Counted from the first letter of the stretch, positions 1-7,960 are shown. The stretch is 64,000 nucleotides of DNA from Amycolatopsis decaplanina DSM 44594 (GCF_000342005.1 NZ_AOHO01000055.1:303329-367328); one strand, 5' to 3'. A program made the numbers and translations. Notes: generated by a model from the sequence alone, not told the origin.

Positions 1-447
1 CAATCCCATCTGTTCGGTGCGCAGGTCCGAGTTGGGATGCGGTATCTCGACAACGATCGACGGGGGTGCCGAACGATCGATCAGGTAAAGGCCCCAGGCA
101 CGATCGGTTCCAGGTTCGTTCATCACGAGCGTGTAACGTCGGCCGGTCGCCGAGTCGACACCGTCCTGAATGGAGAATCCCAGCTCCTGCAGCCGGGTTC
201 CTGCCGCGTTTCCGCCGTCGAGGAGCACAGTGAACCCCTCGGCCCCGGCACGTCGTTCCGCCACATCCGGTGGCCGGTACGGTCGTTCTGGATCAAGCCC
301 GGCCGCGAAGGACGAGATACGCGGGGCCAGATCGAGGGCCTCTGGCGTTTCTTGGGATCCACGACCGAGCATGAGGATCAGCGCCAGGACAATCACCAGC
401 GCGAAAGCGACACTGATAACCGCGGCGATTCGGGATCTGATGCGCAT
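1..447 (-). CDS. Secreted or membrane-anchored hypothetical protein (C-terminus beyond left edge)
   Basis: This is an open frame of 149 codons from ATG at 447 that runs off the left edge. Residues 1-10 are basic (MRIRSRIAAV) and are followed by a strong hydrophobic segment (about 11-28), so it is either a signal peptide or a single membrane anchor. The rest is soluble, with a visible motif VVEIPHPNSDLRTE near residue 140 that looks conserved. I do not recognise the family. Codon use (G/C at third positions) fits real coding. The partner end lies outside the window, so the length is unknown. Confidence 0.7.
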   Translation of the reverse strand, partial: MRIRSRIAAVISVAFALVIVLALILMLGRGSQETPEALDLAPRISSFAAGLDPERPYRPPDVAERRAGAEGFTVLLDGGNAAGTRLQELGFSIQDGVDSATGRRYTLVMNEPGTDRAWGLYLIDRSAPPSIVVEIPHPNSDLRTEQMGL

Positions 448-614
448 TCGGGAAGTGTATTACCGAAGATCGTTCAGCAAAAGGTCCCGGCGCTCTCATC
501 AGGAATGACGCATACCCTGACTTGGGTACTGGAAACGGGATTATGTCGATACCCGGCAAGTTCGCCCGAGCGCTCAGGTGAACCCGGAACACAACAACGA
601 TCTCCGGACAGCTC

Positions 615-1000
615 TCAGTCGAGCACACGCTCAGGCGTCACGATGGCACCGACTTCCATGATCGTGTCCTTGACCATTTTCCCTCTACGGGGACTCTGCC
701 GGTAGCCGCCATCCACGGCCAACCGGTCGACGTGAGGCTCCTGACGAACAACGTCCGAGAAGCTGGAAGCGGCGACGTACGGCCACTCGGCGATCTCGGT
801 GTCGTCGAGTCCTCGCGCGAAGGTGCGGGATGCGCGACGACATCGCGTCGCAGCATCCGCCGCTCGCGTCCTTGAGCAAGACCCCCCGACCCGCGTCCGT
901 CCTGGTCGCGGCGAGAACGCGGTCGTCGAGGCCGAAGGCGGCCGGGCAACGCGGCAACAGTCCCCCAGTTCGAAGTGGCCCCGGAAGGCATCGGCCAAGT
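615..1000 (-). pseudogene. Decayed coding remnant, family unknown
   Basis: The last 60 or so residues before the stop at 615 (from about LDDTEIAEWPYVAASSF to TPERVLD) read like a real protein. Upstream, the plausible peptide moves to another minus-strand frame (around ATRTDAGRGVLLKDASGG) and then back, which suggests one or two frameshifts. No start with a ribosome binding site precedes the good segment. I do not recognise the family. It could instead be a short intact ORF from about 998. Low certainty. Confidence 0.3.
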
Positions 1001-1040
1001 GAGGCGCGAGTCCCCGCCGTCGGAGACTCGCGCAAGGGGC

Positions 1041-1487
1041 CTACAGCTTCGGTTTCCGGCACAAGTCGACGAAGATGACCGTGGTGGTCCTGTCCCTCTC
1101 GACCTTGACCACGGCGGTTGCGTTCTTCACATTGATGCGCTCGAAAGGTCCTTGCACCCTGATGTTGACGACCTCGCAGTCCCTGGGCATGTCCTGTTCC
1201 CGCACCCGGTAACTGCCGACCGCAAGTCTTGACTCCGTGCGGCACTCCCAGCCACGCAACAACCACTCGGCGATCTTTCCCTCGCCAGGTTGACGGATGA
1301 TGAATCTGAACTTCTGCTTCACGTCTTCAAAGCCACGAACCTGCTTGCAGATCCTGATTTCCCCGACGTCCTTGCGATCAGCCGCCGACGCCTCGTGCGC
1401 CACCAGCGCCGATCCGCCCGACAGGAGAGCGACACCAGCCGTGAGCGCGACAGCCGAACGGCCGCGAACTTGCCATTTCGTCTGCAT
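1041..1487 (-). CDS. Secreted protein with an SpaA/prealbumin-like beta domain
   Basis: The product has 148 residues. A clear Sec signal peptide covers residues 1-35 (basic start, hydrophobic core ALTAGVALLSGGSALVA, cleavage around EASA-AD). The mature part is about 110 residues and beta-rich, with four cysteines (RICKQ, WECR, DCEV, DLCRK) that could form two disulfides. The pattern 'RICK.....F.F......G.Y.V.E' resembles prealbumin-like or SpaA-type adhesin domains. The ATG start has GGGAGG five bases upstream. No sortase signal or membrane anchor is visible, so it is probably released. The precise function is unknown. Confidence 0.8.
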   Translation of the reverse strand: MQTKWQVRGRSAVALTAGVALLSGGSALVAHEASAADRKDVGEIRICKQVRGFEDVKQKFRFIIRQPGEGKIAEWLLRGWECRTESRLAVGSYRVREQDMPRDCEVVNIRVQGPFERINVKNATAVVKVERDRTTTVIFVDLCRKPKL

Positions 1488-1599
1488 CGATCCTCCCGCA
1501 TCAGATTATTTTCCGTACGGCTTTAGCAGCATCGCAGCCTTCCATGAACAGCTGAAGGTATCGCCATGGCGCATAGTCGCCACTGGCCGACGTGAAACA

Positions 1600-1800
1600 T
1601 TCCGCAAGAAGGAAGCCGGCGCCGAGAAGATCGAGCGCATGGGCGACCTTGCCGCCCACGTCGCCGACACGGCTCGCTCCAGCCACCCGCCCATGCTGTT
1701 CCCACCGAACTGGAACCCCTGTTCACGGACATGAGCACCATCGCGGCAGGCATGGCCGAGCGAATCGCCGGCCTCGCGTTGCCGGCAAGGTTCTTCGCTC
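1600..1800 (+). pseudogene. phoU remnant, frameshifted
   Basis: One frame reads EKIERMGDLAAHVADTARSSHPP (1624-1692), the typical PhoU helix with its E..RMGDLA.HVA core. It then derails to a stop at 1732-1734. Shifting by one base at about 1692 restores AVPTELEPLFTDMSTIAAGM, again PhoU-like, through to about 1790. A single-base deletion in a CCC run explains the break. There is no credible start or N-terminal half. PhoU regulates phosphate uptake through PstSCAB and PhoR; this copy cannot work. Confidence 0.55.
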
Positions 1801-1884
1801 CCTGGCCTGGCCGTTCGCCGTCGCCGGTAACGGCTATGGCAGGCGTGGGTTCGGTGGCGTTCGCTCGGTCAGCACAGTCCGGCC

Positions 1885-2349
1885 TCAGCAGTCCGGCACC
1901 ACGTACGGCGTCGACGCCTCGCCGCCGTACATGGCGACGAGGCTGCTCCGGCAGGAGAAGACCACTTCCCGGTTCGCGACGGTGTCAGGTGGGACACCAC
2001 AGCCGTCGCAATAGAGCTCGACCGAACCCGGCGCGGTCTCGTCGATCTCGACGTCGACCGTGCGATCGCAGCGCCGGCACCAGCGGTGCCCGGTGACGAC
2101 CAGCACGTGCAAGGGATCGGAGATGCACTGGTGCACCCAGCATCGGTGCACGTAACAGGTGGTGCGCACATGCGCGCTCAGCCCATATTCTTCGGCCACG
2201 TCCTCGGCGGCGAGGATCGCGGCCAGCCGCCGGTCGGCGATCCCGCTGTAGCGGTCCTTGAGACCGCTCGCCGACCCGGTCGTGGCCGCGTCCTCCGGCG
2301 AGACCAGCCGGAGACGGGCTCGCGAAGGTGGTGAAACACTTGGCACCAT
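1885..2349 (-). CDS. Cys/His-rich zinc-ribbon hypothetical protein
   Basis: From ATG 2349 the product has 154 residues; GGAAAGG lies 11 bases upstream. An alternative, more N-terminal start at 2499 adds an unconvincing Arg-rich stretch. The N-terminus (to about residue 55) is polar, with a helical piece LAAILAAEDVAEEYGLSAHV. A cysteine/histidine cluster CYVHRCWVHQC follows, then two CxxC pairs (CRRC and CDGC), a layout suggesting one or two zinc-binding ribbons. I do not recognise the family. It could be a nucleic-acid-binding or redox-sensitive regulator. Confidence 0.65.
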   Translation of the reverse strand: MVPSVSPPSRARLRLVSPEDAATTGSASGLKDRYSGIADRRLAAILAAEDVAEEYGLSAHVRTTCYVHRCWVHQCISDPLHVLVVTGHRWCRRCDRTVDVEIDETAPGSVELYCDGCGVPPDTVANREVVFSCRSSLVAMYGGEASTPYVVPDC

Positions 2350-2499
2350 GTGGGTCTCGACCTTTCCGGGTCCGCTGAAAGCACCTATCAGGTTGCCTCT
2401 GTTCCGCCGGGACGACACCCGTACAAGTACCTGTCTACATACCTGACGCGCGCTGCCGTTCGGGACGAGACGCCCGGGGCGGCCGGCGGCCCGGGTCAC

Positions 2500-3276
2500 G
2501 CCTTCAGGCCACGAATGTCGCGCTCAGCTTGCGTCGAGGGGTTCGCGACCAGGACGATCCTGAAGCCACCGCTCGCCGCCAGGTCGCTCCGGGCGGAGCG
2601 GGGAGGCCGCCTGGCCTCCGAATTCCCACCGCCGGATTCCGTCCGAGCGCGCTCTTGCGCCGGCCGAAGTCGTGCTGCGCTCGTCACCTGACCACGCTGC
2701 CCGGGGACCTCGAGCAGGCGGTGATACTCGCTTCCCACCGCCATCCGGCCCCCTGGCAAGTCAAGTGCATCCCCGCTACTTTCGAACGATGAATGGACCT
2801 CCGTGCCTGGCGTGCTCGCTCACGCAAGCCCTGTCCCGACCAGGAAGGCCGGCTGTCCATCAAATCCGACTGACACTCCATCTCGGCATCTGTCAACGAC
2901 GCTTTTGACGAACCCCGCGCAGGCACAGAGACAGGCACATGTGCACAACAGTCCAGCCGAACTCAACGCAAGACTTGACGTTCACGCCGTTCGATCGCCC
3001 TGACAGGGCGAAAGTCACGAGTGGCGAGGCCGCGCTGCGCCAGGACGACGGTCCCGGCTTCCATGTCCGGGAACACGACCGGCATGTCAAGCCAAGAGCG
3101 CCCAGGAGTTCCCATTTCCCTCCGAGGTCAGCGGAATCACCCCAGCCACGAGCGGAGTCGATCATGAGCTCATGCAGGAAAAACCGCCGCCCGTCGTTGC
3201 CGGGCGGACATCGGCACGGTGATACGCGGGAGACGCCTGGAATGCTGAACGACCAGAACGCAGGTCGACGCGGCCG
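2500..3276. other. 777-base stretch without a convincing gene
   Basis: Short open frames occur on both strands. One on the minus strand ends at 2496 with a plausible tail (ASGGFRIVLVANPSTQAERD), but its upstream part is low-complexity and Arg/Pro-rich. No frame has both a ribosome binding site and a protein-like composition over its length. The stretch may hold another decayed gene and the promoter of the regulator that follows at 3277. Confidence 0.4.
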
Positions 3277-4128
3277 GTGACATCCGACGCAAACCACAAC
3301 CGCGACGCGCACGACAACGACATGGCGCGGGGAAACATGAGGACAGCGTTCATCGAGGCGTGGCTCGATCTGGAGATTCCCGTTCCCGAGATTCAGAAAC
3401 GGTTCCACATCGGCCAGAAGAGCCTTTACCGGCATGTGTTCGTTTATGGACTGCCGAAGAGGTCCCTGCTACAGCCGGCCGGGAGACGGCAACTCCGTCA
3501 GATGTACTGCGAGGACGGACAGACCGTCAGCGAGATCGCAACTGTCCTCAAATGCAGGAAAGTCGAGGTCATGCGAGCCTTGGCGTTCCACGGTCTTCTG
3601 GACAAGAGGCACCGGCCCGAACACGACGAAGCGCCGCTCGCCCCTGAAGACGAATCCGCGGAGGGCACCTGCAGCGTAGAAAAGATCTTGGGTCAGGAGC
3701 TGAAGAAGGTCCGTCAGGCGAATGGCTGGACGAGGAGGATGCTCATCCAGCACATGGGCGCCAAGATGTCGATACAGACGCTCGCCTCGTACGAGTTGGG
3801 TACCCGGCAACTCTCAGTGGCACGCCTTTTCGAGTTGTGCATGCCGATGAACGTCCTCCCCGCCGATCTGATCACGAACGTCCAGCGCCGGGTGGGGGCC
3901 AACGCCCCGGTGCGGATCCAACTGGATCTCCAGCACGTCGCCGCCGACACGCGACCGGAGCTCGGTCCGCTGCGACAGTGGGCCGAAACCCTCCTGCACC
4001 AGGAGAAACCTCCCAAGACCGTAGTACTGGAGGGGCTGGCCTTGGGCCTGCTCGCGGACCTGTGCGGAATGCCGGTCGACGAACTGGAAGCGATTCTCCG
4101 ATCGATGTCCACTCACCGTGCCCGGTGA
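3277..4128 (+). CDS. BldD-like regulator with two extra N-terminal HTH modules
   Basis: The product has 283 residues from GTG 3277; ATG 3322 and ATG 3337 are possible alternative starts. Residues 24-62 (FIEAWLDLEIPVPEIQKRF...) and 71-110 (LRQMYCEDGQTVSEIATVL...) each look like a short helix-turn-helix. Residues 137-200 form an XRE-type HTH (LGQELKKVRQANGW ... LASYELGTRQLS), and 211-275 match the BldD C-terminal dimer domain (VRIQLDLQHVAADTRPELG-PLRQWAETLL ... LLADLCGMPVDEL). BldD binds cyclic-di-GMP through RxD-X8-RxxD. The matching stretch here (HQEKPPKTVVLEGLALG) lacks those Arg/Asp residues and is about two residues shorter. Likely a DNA-binding regulator not controlled by that ligand. Confidence 0.82.
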   Translation: MTSDANHNRDAHDNDMARGNMRTAFIEAWLDLEIPVPEIQKRFHIGQKSLYRHVFVYGLPKRSLLQPAGRRQLRQMYCEDGQTVSEIATVLKCRKVEVMRALAFHGLLDKRHRPEHDEAPLAPEDESAEGTCSVEKILGQELKKVRQANGWTRRMLIQHMGAKMSIQTLASYELGTRQLSVARLFELCMPMNVLPADLITNVQRRVGANAPVRIQLDLQHVAADTRPELGPLRQWAETLLHQEKPPKTVVLEGLALGLLADLCGMPVDELEAILRSMSTHRAR

Positions 4129-4288
4129 AGGCCCCCAGTGCCGGTGACCCCTCCCTGACCTCCATATGACGACGAACGGATGGGAACAACGACATGAGTG
4201 GCCCGGCGCGACACGCCGGCGAGCGATGACCGCCGATGACGAGCGCCGCCGACAGACATACCGTGCGTGGTGTGTCCTGGTGGCGAGC

Positions 4289-4334
4289 CTCGTGAGTGGT
4301 AAGGACGGTTAGAACCGTCCTTACCACTCACGAG
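4289..4334. repeat. Palindromic repeat family A, copy 1 (22-bp arms)
   Basis: The left arm 4289-4310 begins CTCGTGAGTGGTAAGGACGG and is a perfect inverse of 4313-4334, with a 2-base spacer. A diverged second copy is at 23479-23526. It lies 160 bases after the BldD-like gene and 39 bases before the next start. It could act as a terminator, but no T-run follows, and two copies with the same spacer suggest a REP-like family. Confidence 0.85.
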
Positions 4335-4373
4335 CCCCACCACCGACCATTTCCCGGCGACCAAGAGAGCACC

Positions 4374-4637
4374 ATGAGCAGCGACGACACCAAACGCGAT
4401 CTGGAAAACGTGCGGCAGACGATCACCGACGATATTCAAGCTTCCCAGAAGGCGATCGAGTACAAATGGGGCGAGGCGCAAACATTCTTCGCGGCGTCGG
4501 TCGCCGGATACAACAATCTGGCAGGCGTGGAGCAAGTCCACGACCTCTTCCGCAGAGGAAACGAAGTCCTGACCGATTTCATCGCGGTGCAGACAATGCT
4601 CAGTGTGACCTTGATGGGCATAAAAGGGCGACTTTGA
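4374..4637 (+). CDS. Small helical protein of unknown function
   Basis: The product has 87 residues from ATG 4374. A weak purine-rich site (AAGAGAG) lies about 5 bases upstream. The composition is strongly alpha-helical with few prolines (TKRDLENVRQTITDDIQASQ, then an aromatic stretch KWGEAQTFFAA, and LFRRGNEVLTDFIAVQTML). There is no signal peptide, no cysteine and no WxG motif. It follows the BldD-like gene on the same strand, but a strong palindrome separates them, so co-transcription is uncertain. The family is not recognised. Confidence 0.6.
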   Translation: MSSDDTKRDLENVRQTITDDIQASQKAIEYKWGEAQTFFAASVAGYNNLAGVEQVHDLFRRGNEVLTDFIAVQTMLSVTLMGIKGRL

Positions 4638-4977
4638 CCGGGAGTCGGCCTCAGACCCTTTGCCGGTCCCTCACCAACCGACTTTCGCCCTCCACCGACA
4701 ACGCGCAGCGGAGAACTCTGAGCCACGCTGAAGAACATCCGTACGCGCGGGGATACCGGCACGGAGCTGACGGCCGTGACGGCCTGACGGCAAGAGCCTT
4801 CGCCGGGATGCCGACAAGGTGATTCCCATTCCGGCAATTCTTGTGACCGTGAACCACGAACACCGGCGCCGCGTCCACGTAGTCGACATTGAACGCCTCT
4901 TCGAGGCCTCGTCCGCGCCATCGACGGTCCGTCCACGCCGGCCGAACAGTGCGACTACGAGGAAGTTCGACGCGTAT
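4638..4977. other. 340-base intergenic stretch, no gene seen
   Basis: This lies between convergent genes. No frame on either strand combines a start signal with protein-like composition. A short dyad (GCGTAT-TCAGT-ATACGC, 4972-4988) overlaps the stop of the gene that ends at 4978 and could weakly terminate it. Confidence 0.4.
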
Positions 4978-5544
4978 TCAGTATACGCCTGGAGTGCACC
5001 TCGCCACGGCCCAATCCTTCGAATTGTCGCCGGTGAACCGGACCCGCTTGAGGCAAAGCCCGTTCGGGGGACGGGGCGCGGGCGACCCGCAGGGAGGCAA
5101 GGTCCGCACTGTCGTCACGACATCCACGGCCTCGCCCCTGGGGGTGACGAGCGTCATCGTGAACACTTCCGGAATATCCTCGGCAATGCTGAAGATCTGG
5201 TCGGGCGGGGGGCCTCCCACGAACCGCGCGCTCGCGAGCAGATACACCGCGCCCGGTCGCAGCAGGGCGTCGTCCGGAATGCGCGCGAGCTCCACCGCGT
5301 GGGAATGAAGCGTCGCCAGCACCCGATAGCCACCGAGGGGCAGCACCCGGGGGCCGCGATTGGCGATCTCGACGAATTCAGCATGAGAATCATATGCGCC
5401 GCGCGTGCCGATCTCATGCAAATGGGTCTCGAACGTCGGTTGAGCCCCCTGGACGTGTCTATCGGCTTCGGCCGCATTGCCGGCACCGCCGGCCGCCAGC
5501 CCGATCACTGCGGTAATGACGGCCACCACGCACGCCCTTTTCAT
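4978..5544 (-). CDS. Secreted lamin-tail-domain (LTD) protein
   Basis: The product has 188 residues from ATG 5544, chosen because GGGAGG lies 7 bases upstream. The signal peptide is residues 1-25 (MKRACVVAVITAVIGLAAGG...NAAEA). Residues 35-165 match the bacterial lamin tail domain: HEIGTRGAYDSHAEFVEIAN (strand with E-F-V-E-I-x-N), then LPLGGYRVL, RPGAVYLLASARF and MTLVTPRGEAVDVV. Cysteines near the C-terminus (PPCG, LCLKR, ARCTPG) could form disulfides. LTD domains in bacteria are usually extracellular and bind DNA, matrix or partner enzymes. It is a stand-alone secreted copy; function unknown. Confidence 0.8.
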   Translation of the reverse strand: MKRACVVAVITAVIGLAAGGAGNAAEADRHVQGAQPTFETHLHEIGTRGAYDSHAEFVEIANRGPRVLPLGGYRVLATLHSHAVELARIPDDALLRPGAVYLLASARFVGGPPPDQIFSIAEDIPEVFTMTLVTPRGEAVDVVTTVRTLPPCGSPAPRPPNGLCLKRVRFTGDNSKDWAVARCTPGVY

Positions 5545-5886
5545 GACTTTACCTCCCGCGATTGCGTCCATTCAGCCGTTTCAGGGAACACCGGGAGCAG
5601 ACCCCGGCGTCAGGGCCTCCCTGCCCGAAGCACGGGAGACCAAAGACCTTCTCGTGGAAACCACCGACCGCGCGGACCACCATCGGACTACCGCACTCGC
5701 ACCAGACGGGACCAGGTCACAGCCCTGGCAGAGCAGCGCGCCCACGGACGCCGCTCGTGACCGGCCTGCCCGCTCAAGCGGCGGGAACGGAAGGCCGAAC
5801 GGCCCCACCCGAGGCGACCGTGGACTCTGCCGATGACGCCTCGCGACTGCCAACCTCGGTTGTCGTGCCTTTCCCGGGCCGTCTGA

Positions 5887-5916
5887 GCAGGAGAACCGGA
5901 GGCAGGAGAACCGGAG
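5887..5916 (+). repeat. Tandem 15-bp duplication containing the Shine-Dalgarno
   Basis: GCAGGAGAACCGGAG is repeated exactly, at 5887-5901 and 5902-5916. It gives two extra purine-rich ribosome-binding cores ahead of the ATG at 5924; the proximal GGAGG is 7 bases from the start. It could be a recent slippage duplication affecting translation of the phosphoribosyltransferase-hydrolase gene. Confidence 0.85.
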
Positions 5917-5923
5917 GTTCGCG

Positions 5924-7261
5924 ATGACATACGCCGATCGCGCCGATGCCGGACGTCGCCTGGCCCGGCGCCTGGAAGCATTCCGCGATGAGGACACCGT
6001 GGTTCTCGGGTTGCCTCGGGGTGGCGTTCCGGTCGCGTTCGAAGTGGCGCGTGCGCTGTCCGCCCCTCTCGACGTGATCATGGTGCGCAAGCTCGGCGTG
6101 CCCTACCAGCCGGAGCTCGCGATGGGTGCCATCGGCGAGGACGACGTGCGGGTCGTCGACATGGAGGTCGTGCGCTGTGCGCGCGTGTCCGGTCAGGAAC
6201 TCGCGGCGGTCGAGCGAGCCGAGCGGGCAGAGCTGCGACGCCGGGTCGAAAGATTCCGCGCCGGACGAGAACGAATTCCGTTGTCCGGCCGTACCGCGCT
6301 GGTCATCGATGACGGGGTGGCGACCGGCTCCACCGCCCGCGTCGCCTGCCAGGTCGCCCGGGCGCAGGGCGCGGCGAAAGTCGTGCTGGCCGTGCCGGTG
6401 GGCGCATCCACCGCGGTCGTCTCACTCCGCCGCGTCGCCGACGAGGTGATCTGCCTCGAAACACCCACCTGGTTCGTCGCCGTGGGCCGGTGGTACCGCG
6501 ATTTCCGGCAAACCTCCGACGATGAAGTCGCGGACCTGCTCCGCCGCGCCGCCCTGCCGGCCCCGGAACCTGCCGCCACCGCGATGGGCGCGGCGGATCC
6601 GATCATGCGCGACGACGATGTCGAGATGGTCGTGGGAGGGGTCGGTCTGGCCGGGCATCTCACCGTTCCCGAAAACCCCGTCGGCGTCGTCGTATTCGCC
6701 CATGGCAGCGGCAGCAGCAGGCACAGCCCGCGCAACCGTTACGTGGCCGCGACCCTCAACGACGCGGGCTTGGGCACCTTGCTGTTCGACCTGCTGACCC
6801 CACGCGAAGAACTCGACCGCACCCACGTCTTCGACATCGAACTGCTGGCGCATCGCCTCATCGAGGTCACGCGTTGGCTGACGACACAGCCGGACACCGC
6901 TCACCTGCCCGTCGGCTACTTCGGCGCCAGCACCGGGGCCGGCGCGGCGTTGTGGGCCGCGGCCGACTCCGGGGTCACCGTCCATGCCATCGTCTCGCGC
7001 GGCGGCAGACCCGACCTTGCCGCACAGCGGCTGGGCTCTGTCCACGCACCGACATTGCTCATCGTGGGCGCACACGACGAAGTCGTACTCGACCTCAACC
7101 GGCGCGCGCGGGCGGCCATGCCATGCGACTGCGAAATAGCGGTCGTGCCCGGTGCCACCCACTTGTTCGAGGAACCCGGCACGCTCGAACGGGCCGCGGC
7201 GCTGGCCCGGGACTGGTTCGTCCGATATCTCAGGCTGACGTCCGGCAGCCCGGCTGAATGA
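5924..7261 (+). CDS. Phosphoribosyltransferase - dienelactone hydrolase-like fusion protein
   Basis: The product has 445 residues. Residues 1-215 are a type I phosphoribosyltransferase fold with the PRPP loop ALVIDDGVATGSTA (about 125-138). Residues 225-440 are an alpha/beta hydrolase: an oxyanion/Gly-rich stretch VVFAHGSGSSRHSPRN, nucleophile elbow GASTG (Ser near 331), an acid in GAHDEVV and His in GATHLFEE. The ATG has GGAGG 7 bases upstream. The same two-domain order and length is known for M. tuberculosis Rv0571c, a DosR-regulon member. The substrates of both halves are unknown. It converges on the Hrp1-like gene. Confidence 0.9.
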   Translation: MTYADRADAGRRLARRLEAFRDEDTVVLGLPRGGVPVAFEVARALSAPLDVIMVRKLGVPYQPELAMGAIGEDDVRVVDMEVVRCARVSGQELAAVERAERAELRRRVERFRAGRERIPLSGRTALVIDDGVATGSTARVACQVARAQGAAKVVLAVPVGASTAVVSLRRVADEVICLETPTWFVAVGRWYRDFRQTSDDEVADLLRRAALPAPEPAATAMGAADPIMRDDDVEMVVGGVGLAGHLTVPENPVGVVVFAHGSGSSRHSPRNRYVAATLNDAGLGTLLFDLLTPREELDRTHVFDIELLAHRLIEVTRWLTTQPDTAHLPVGYFGASTGAGAALWAAADSGVTVHAIVSRGGRPDLAAQRLGSVHAPTLLIVGAHDEVVLDLNRRARAAMPCDCEIAVVPGATHLFEEPGTLERAAALARDWFVRYLRLTSGSPAE

Positions 7262-7400
7262 ACGCCTGGCACCTCGTGCCGTGACCGCATGTGGGCGCCA
7301 ACCGACGGATCACACGTTCGTAGCTGTCGAAAACAAGGAATCGCCGTCCACGACGGCTGAAACCGTGTGCCACGGTTCGCCCTTGTTCCCAGGCCGGCCT

Positions 7401-7820
7401 TCAGCTCGCCGCGCAAATGGCTTCGACGAAGCGCCCCACCGCGGCCTCGGGGAGGTGGCGGGCCAGGTCGGCCTCGCTGATCATCCCGACCAGCCGGTGC
7501 TCGTCAAGGACCGGCACCCGCCGAACCCGATGCCGTTCCATCACCTCGAGCACATCTTCCACTTCGGCGTCGGCACGCACGAGGTGAGGGGTCCCCTGAG
7601 CCAGTTCGACGGCGGTCATGACGCTCGGGTCACCGCCGATGGCGACACATTTGATCACGATGTCGCGGTCGGTGATGATGCCGTGAAGCCGGTCGTCGTC
7701 ACCACAGATCGGCAGCGCGCCGACATCGAGTTCCCGCATCCGCTGTGCGGCCACTTTCAGGGTGTCACGCTCTCCGATACACGTAGCACCCGCATGCATG
7801 ATGTCCCGTGCGGTCGTCAT
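7401..7820 (-). CDS. Hrp1-like CBS-domain protein
   Basis: The product has 139 residues. ATG 7820 is chosen over ATG 7823 because AGGAGG lies 5 bases before it. Two CBS domains fill the protein: MTTARDIMHAGATCIGERD ... VGALPICGDDDRLHGIITDR, and then DAEVEDVLEVMERHRVRRVP ... RLVGMISEADLARHLPE. The sequence is very close to mycobacterial Hrp1 (Rv2626c), a hypoxic-response protein of about 143 residues whose CBS pair forms a dimer; the CGDD near residue 50 is retained. It is probably a cytosolic stress protein whose ligand is unknown. It is transcribed divergently from the DUF2267 gene with DosR-like boxes between. Confidence 0.92.
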   Translation of the reverse strand: MTTARDIMHAGATCIGERDTLKVAAQRMRELDVGALPICGDDDRLHGIITDRDIVIKCVAIGGDPSVMTAVELAQGTPHLVRADAEVEDVLEVMERHRVRRVPVLDEHRLVGMISEADLARHLPEAAVGRFVEAICAAS

Positions 7821-7888
7821 CATGTCCTCCTGTCGGCTCTCGTGTTTCCCAGGCTTCGTAGTGTGCGCCGCGGTGTCCCCGGTCAGAA

Positions 7889-7902
7889 GAGACCAAGGTC
7901 CC
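7889..7902. promoter_or_regulatory. Candidate DosR/DevR-type box 1
   Basis: GAGACCAAGGTCCC is a near-palindrome matching the core GGGACTWWAGTCCC of the mycobacterial DosR box at most positions. It is centred about 75 bases upstream of the hrp1-like start, a normal distance for a DosR site. This is a match by eye only. Confidence 0.5.
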
Positions 7903-7960
7903 TGAGGCACCCATGACACACCGGATCGAGCCCCGCGGTGGCCAACGACCCGGGGAATAC

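Noticed and set aside
2893..3435. 180-codon minus-strand frame overlapping the BldD-like gene
   Set aside because: Half of it is antisense to the regulator, and the rest lacks a recognisable domain or start signal.
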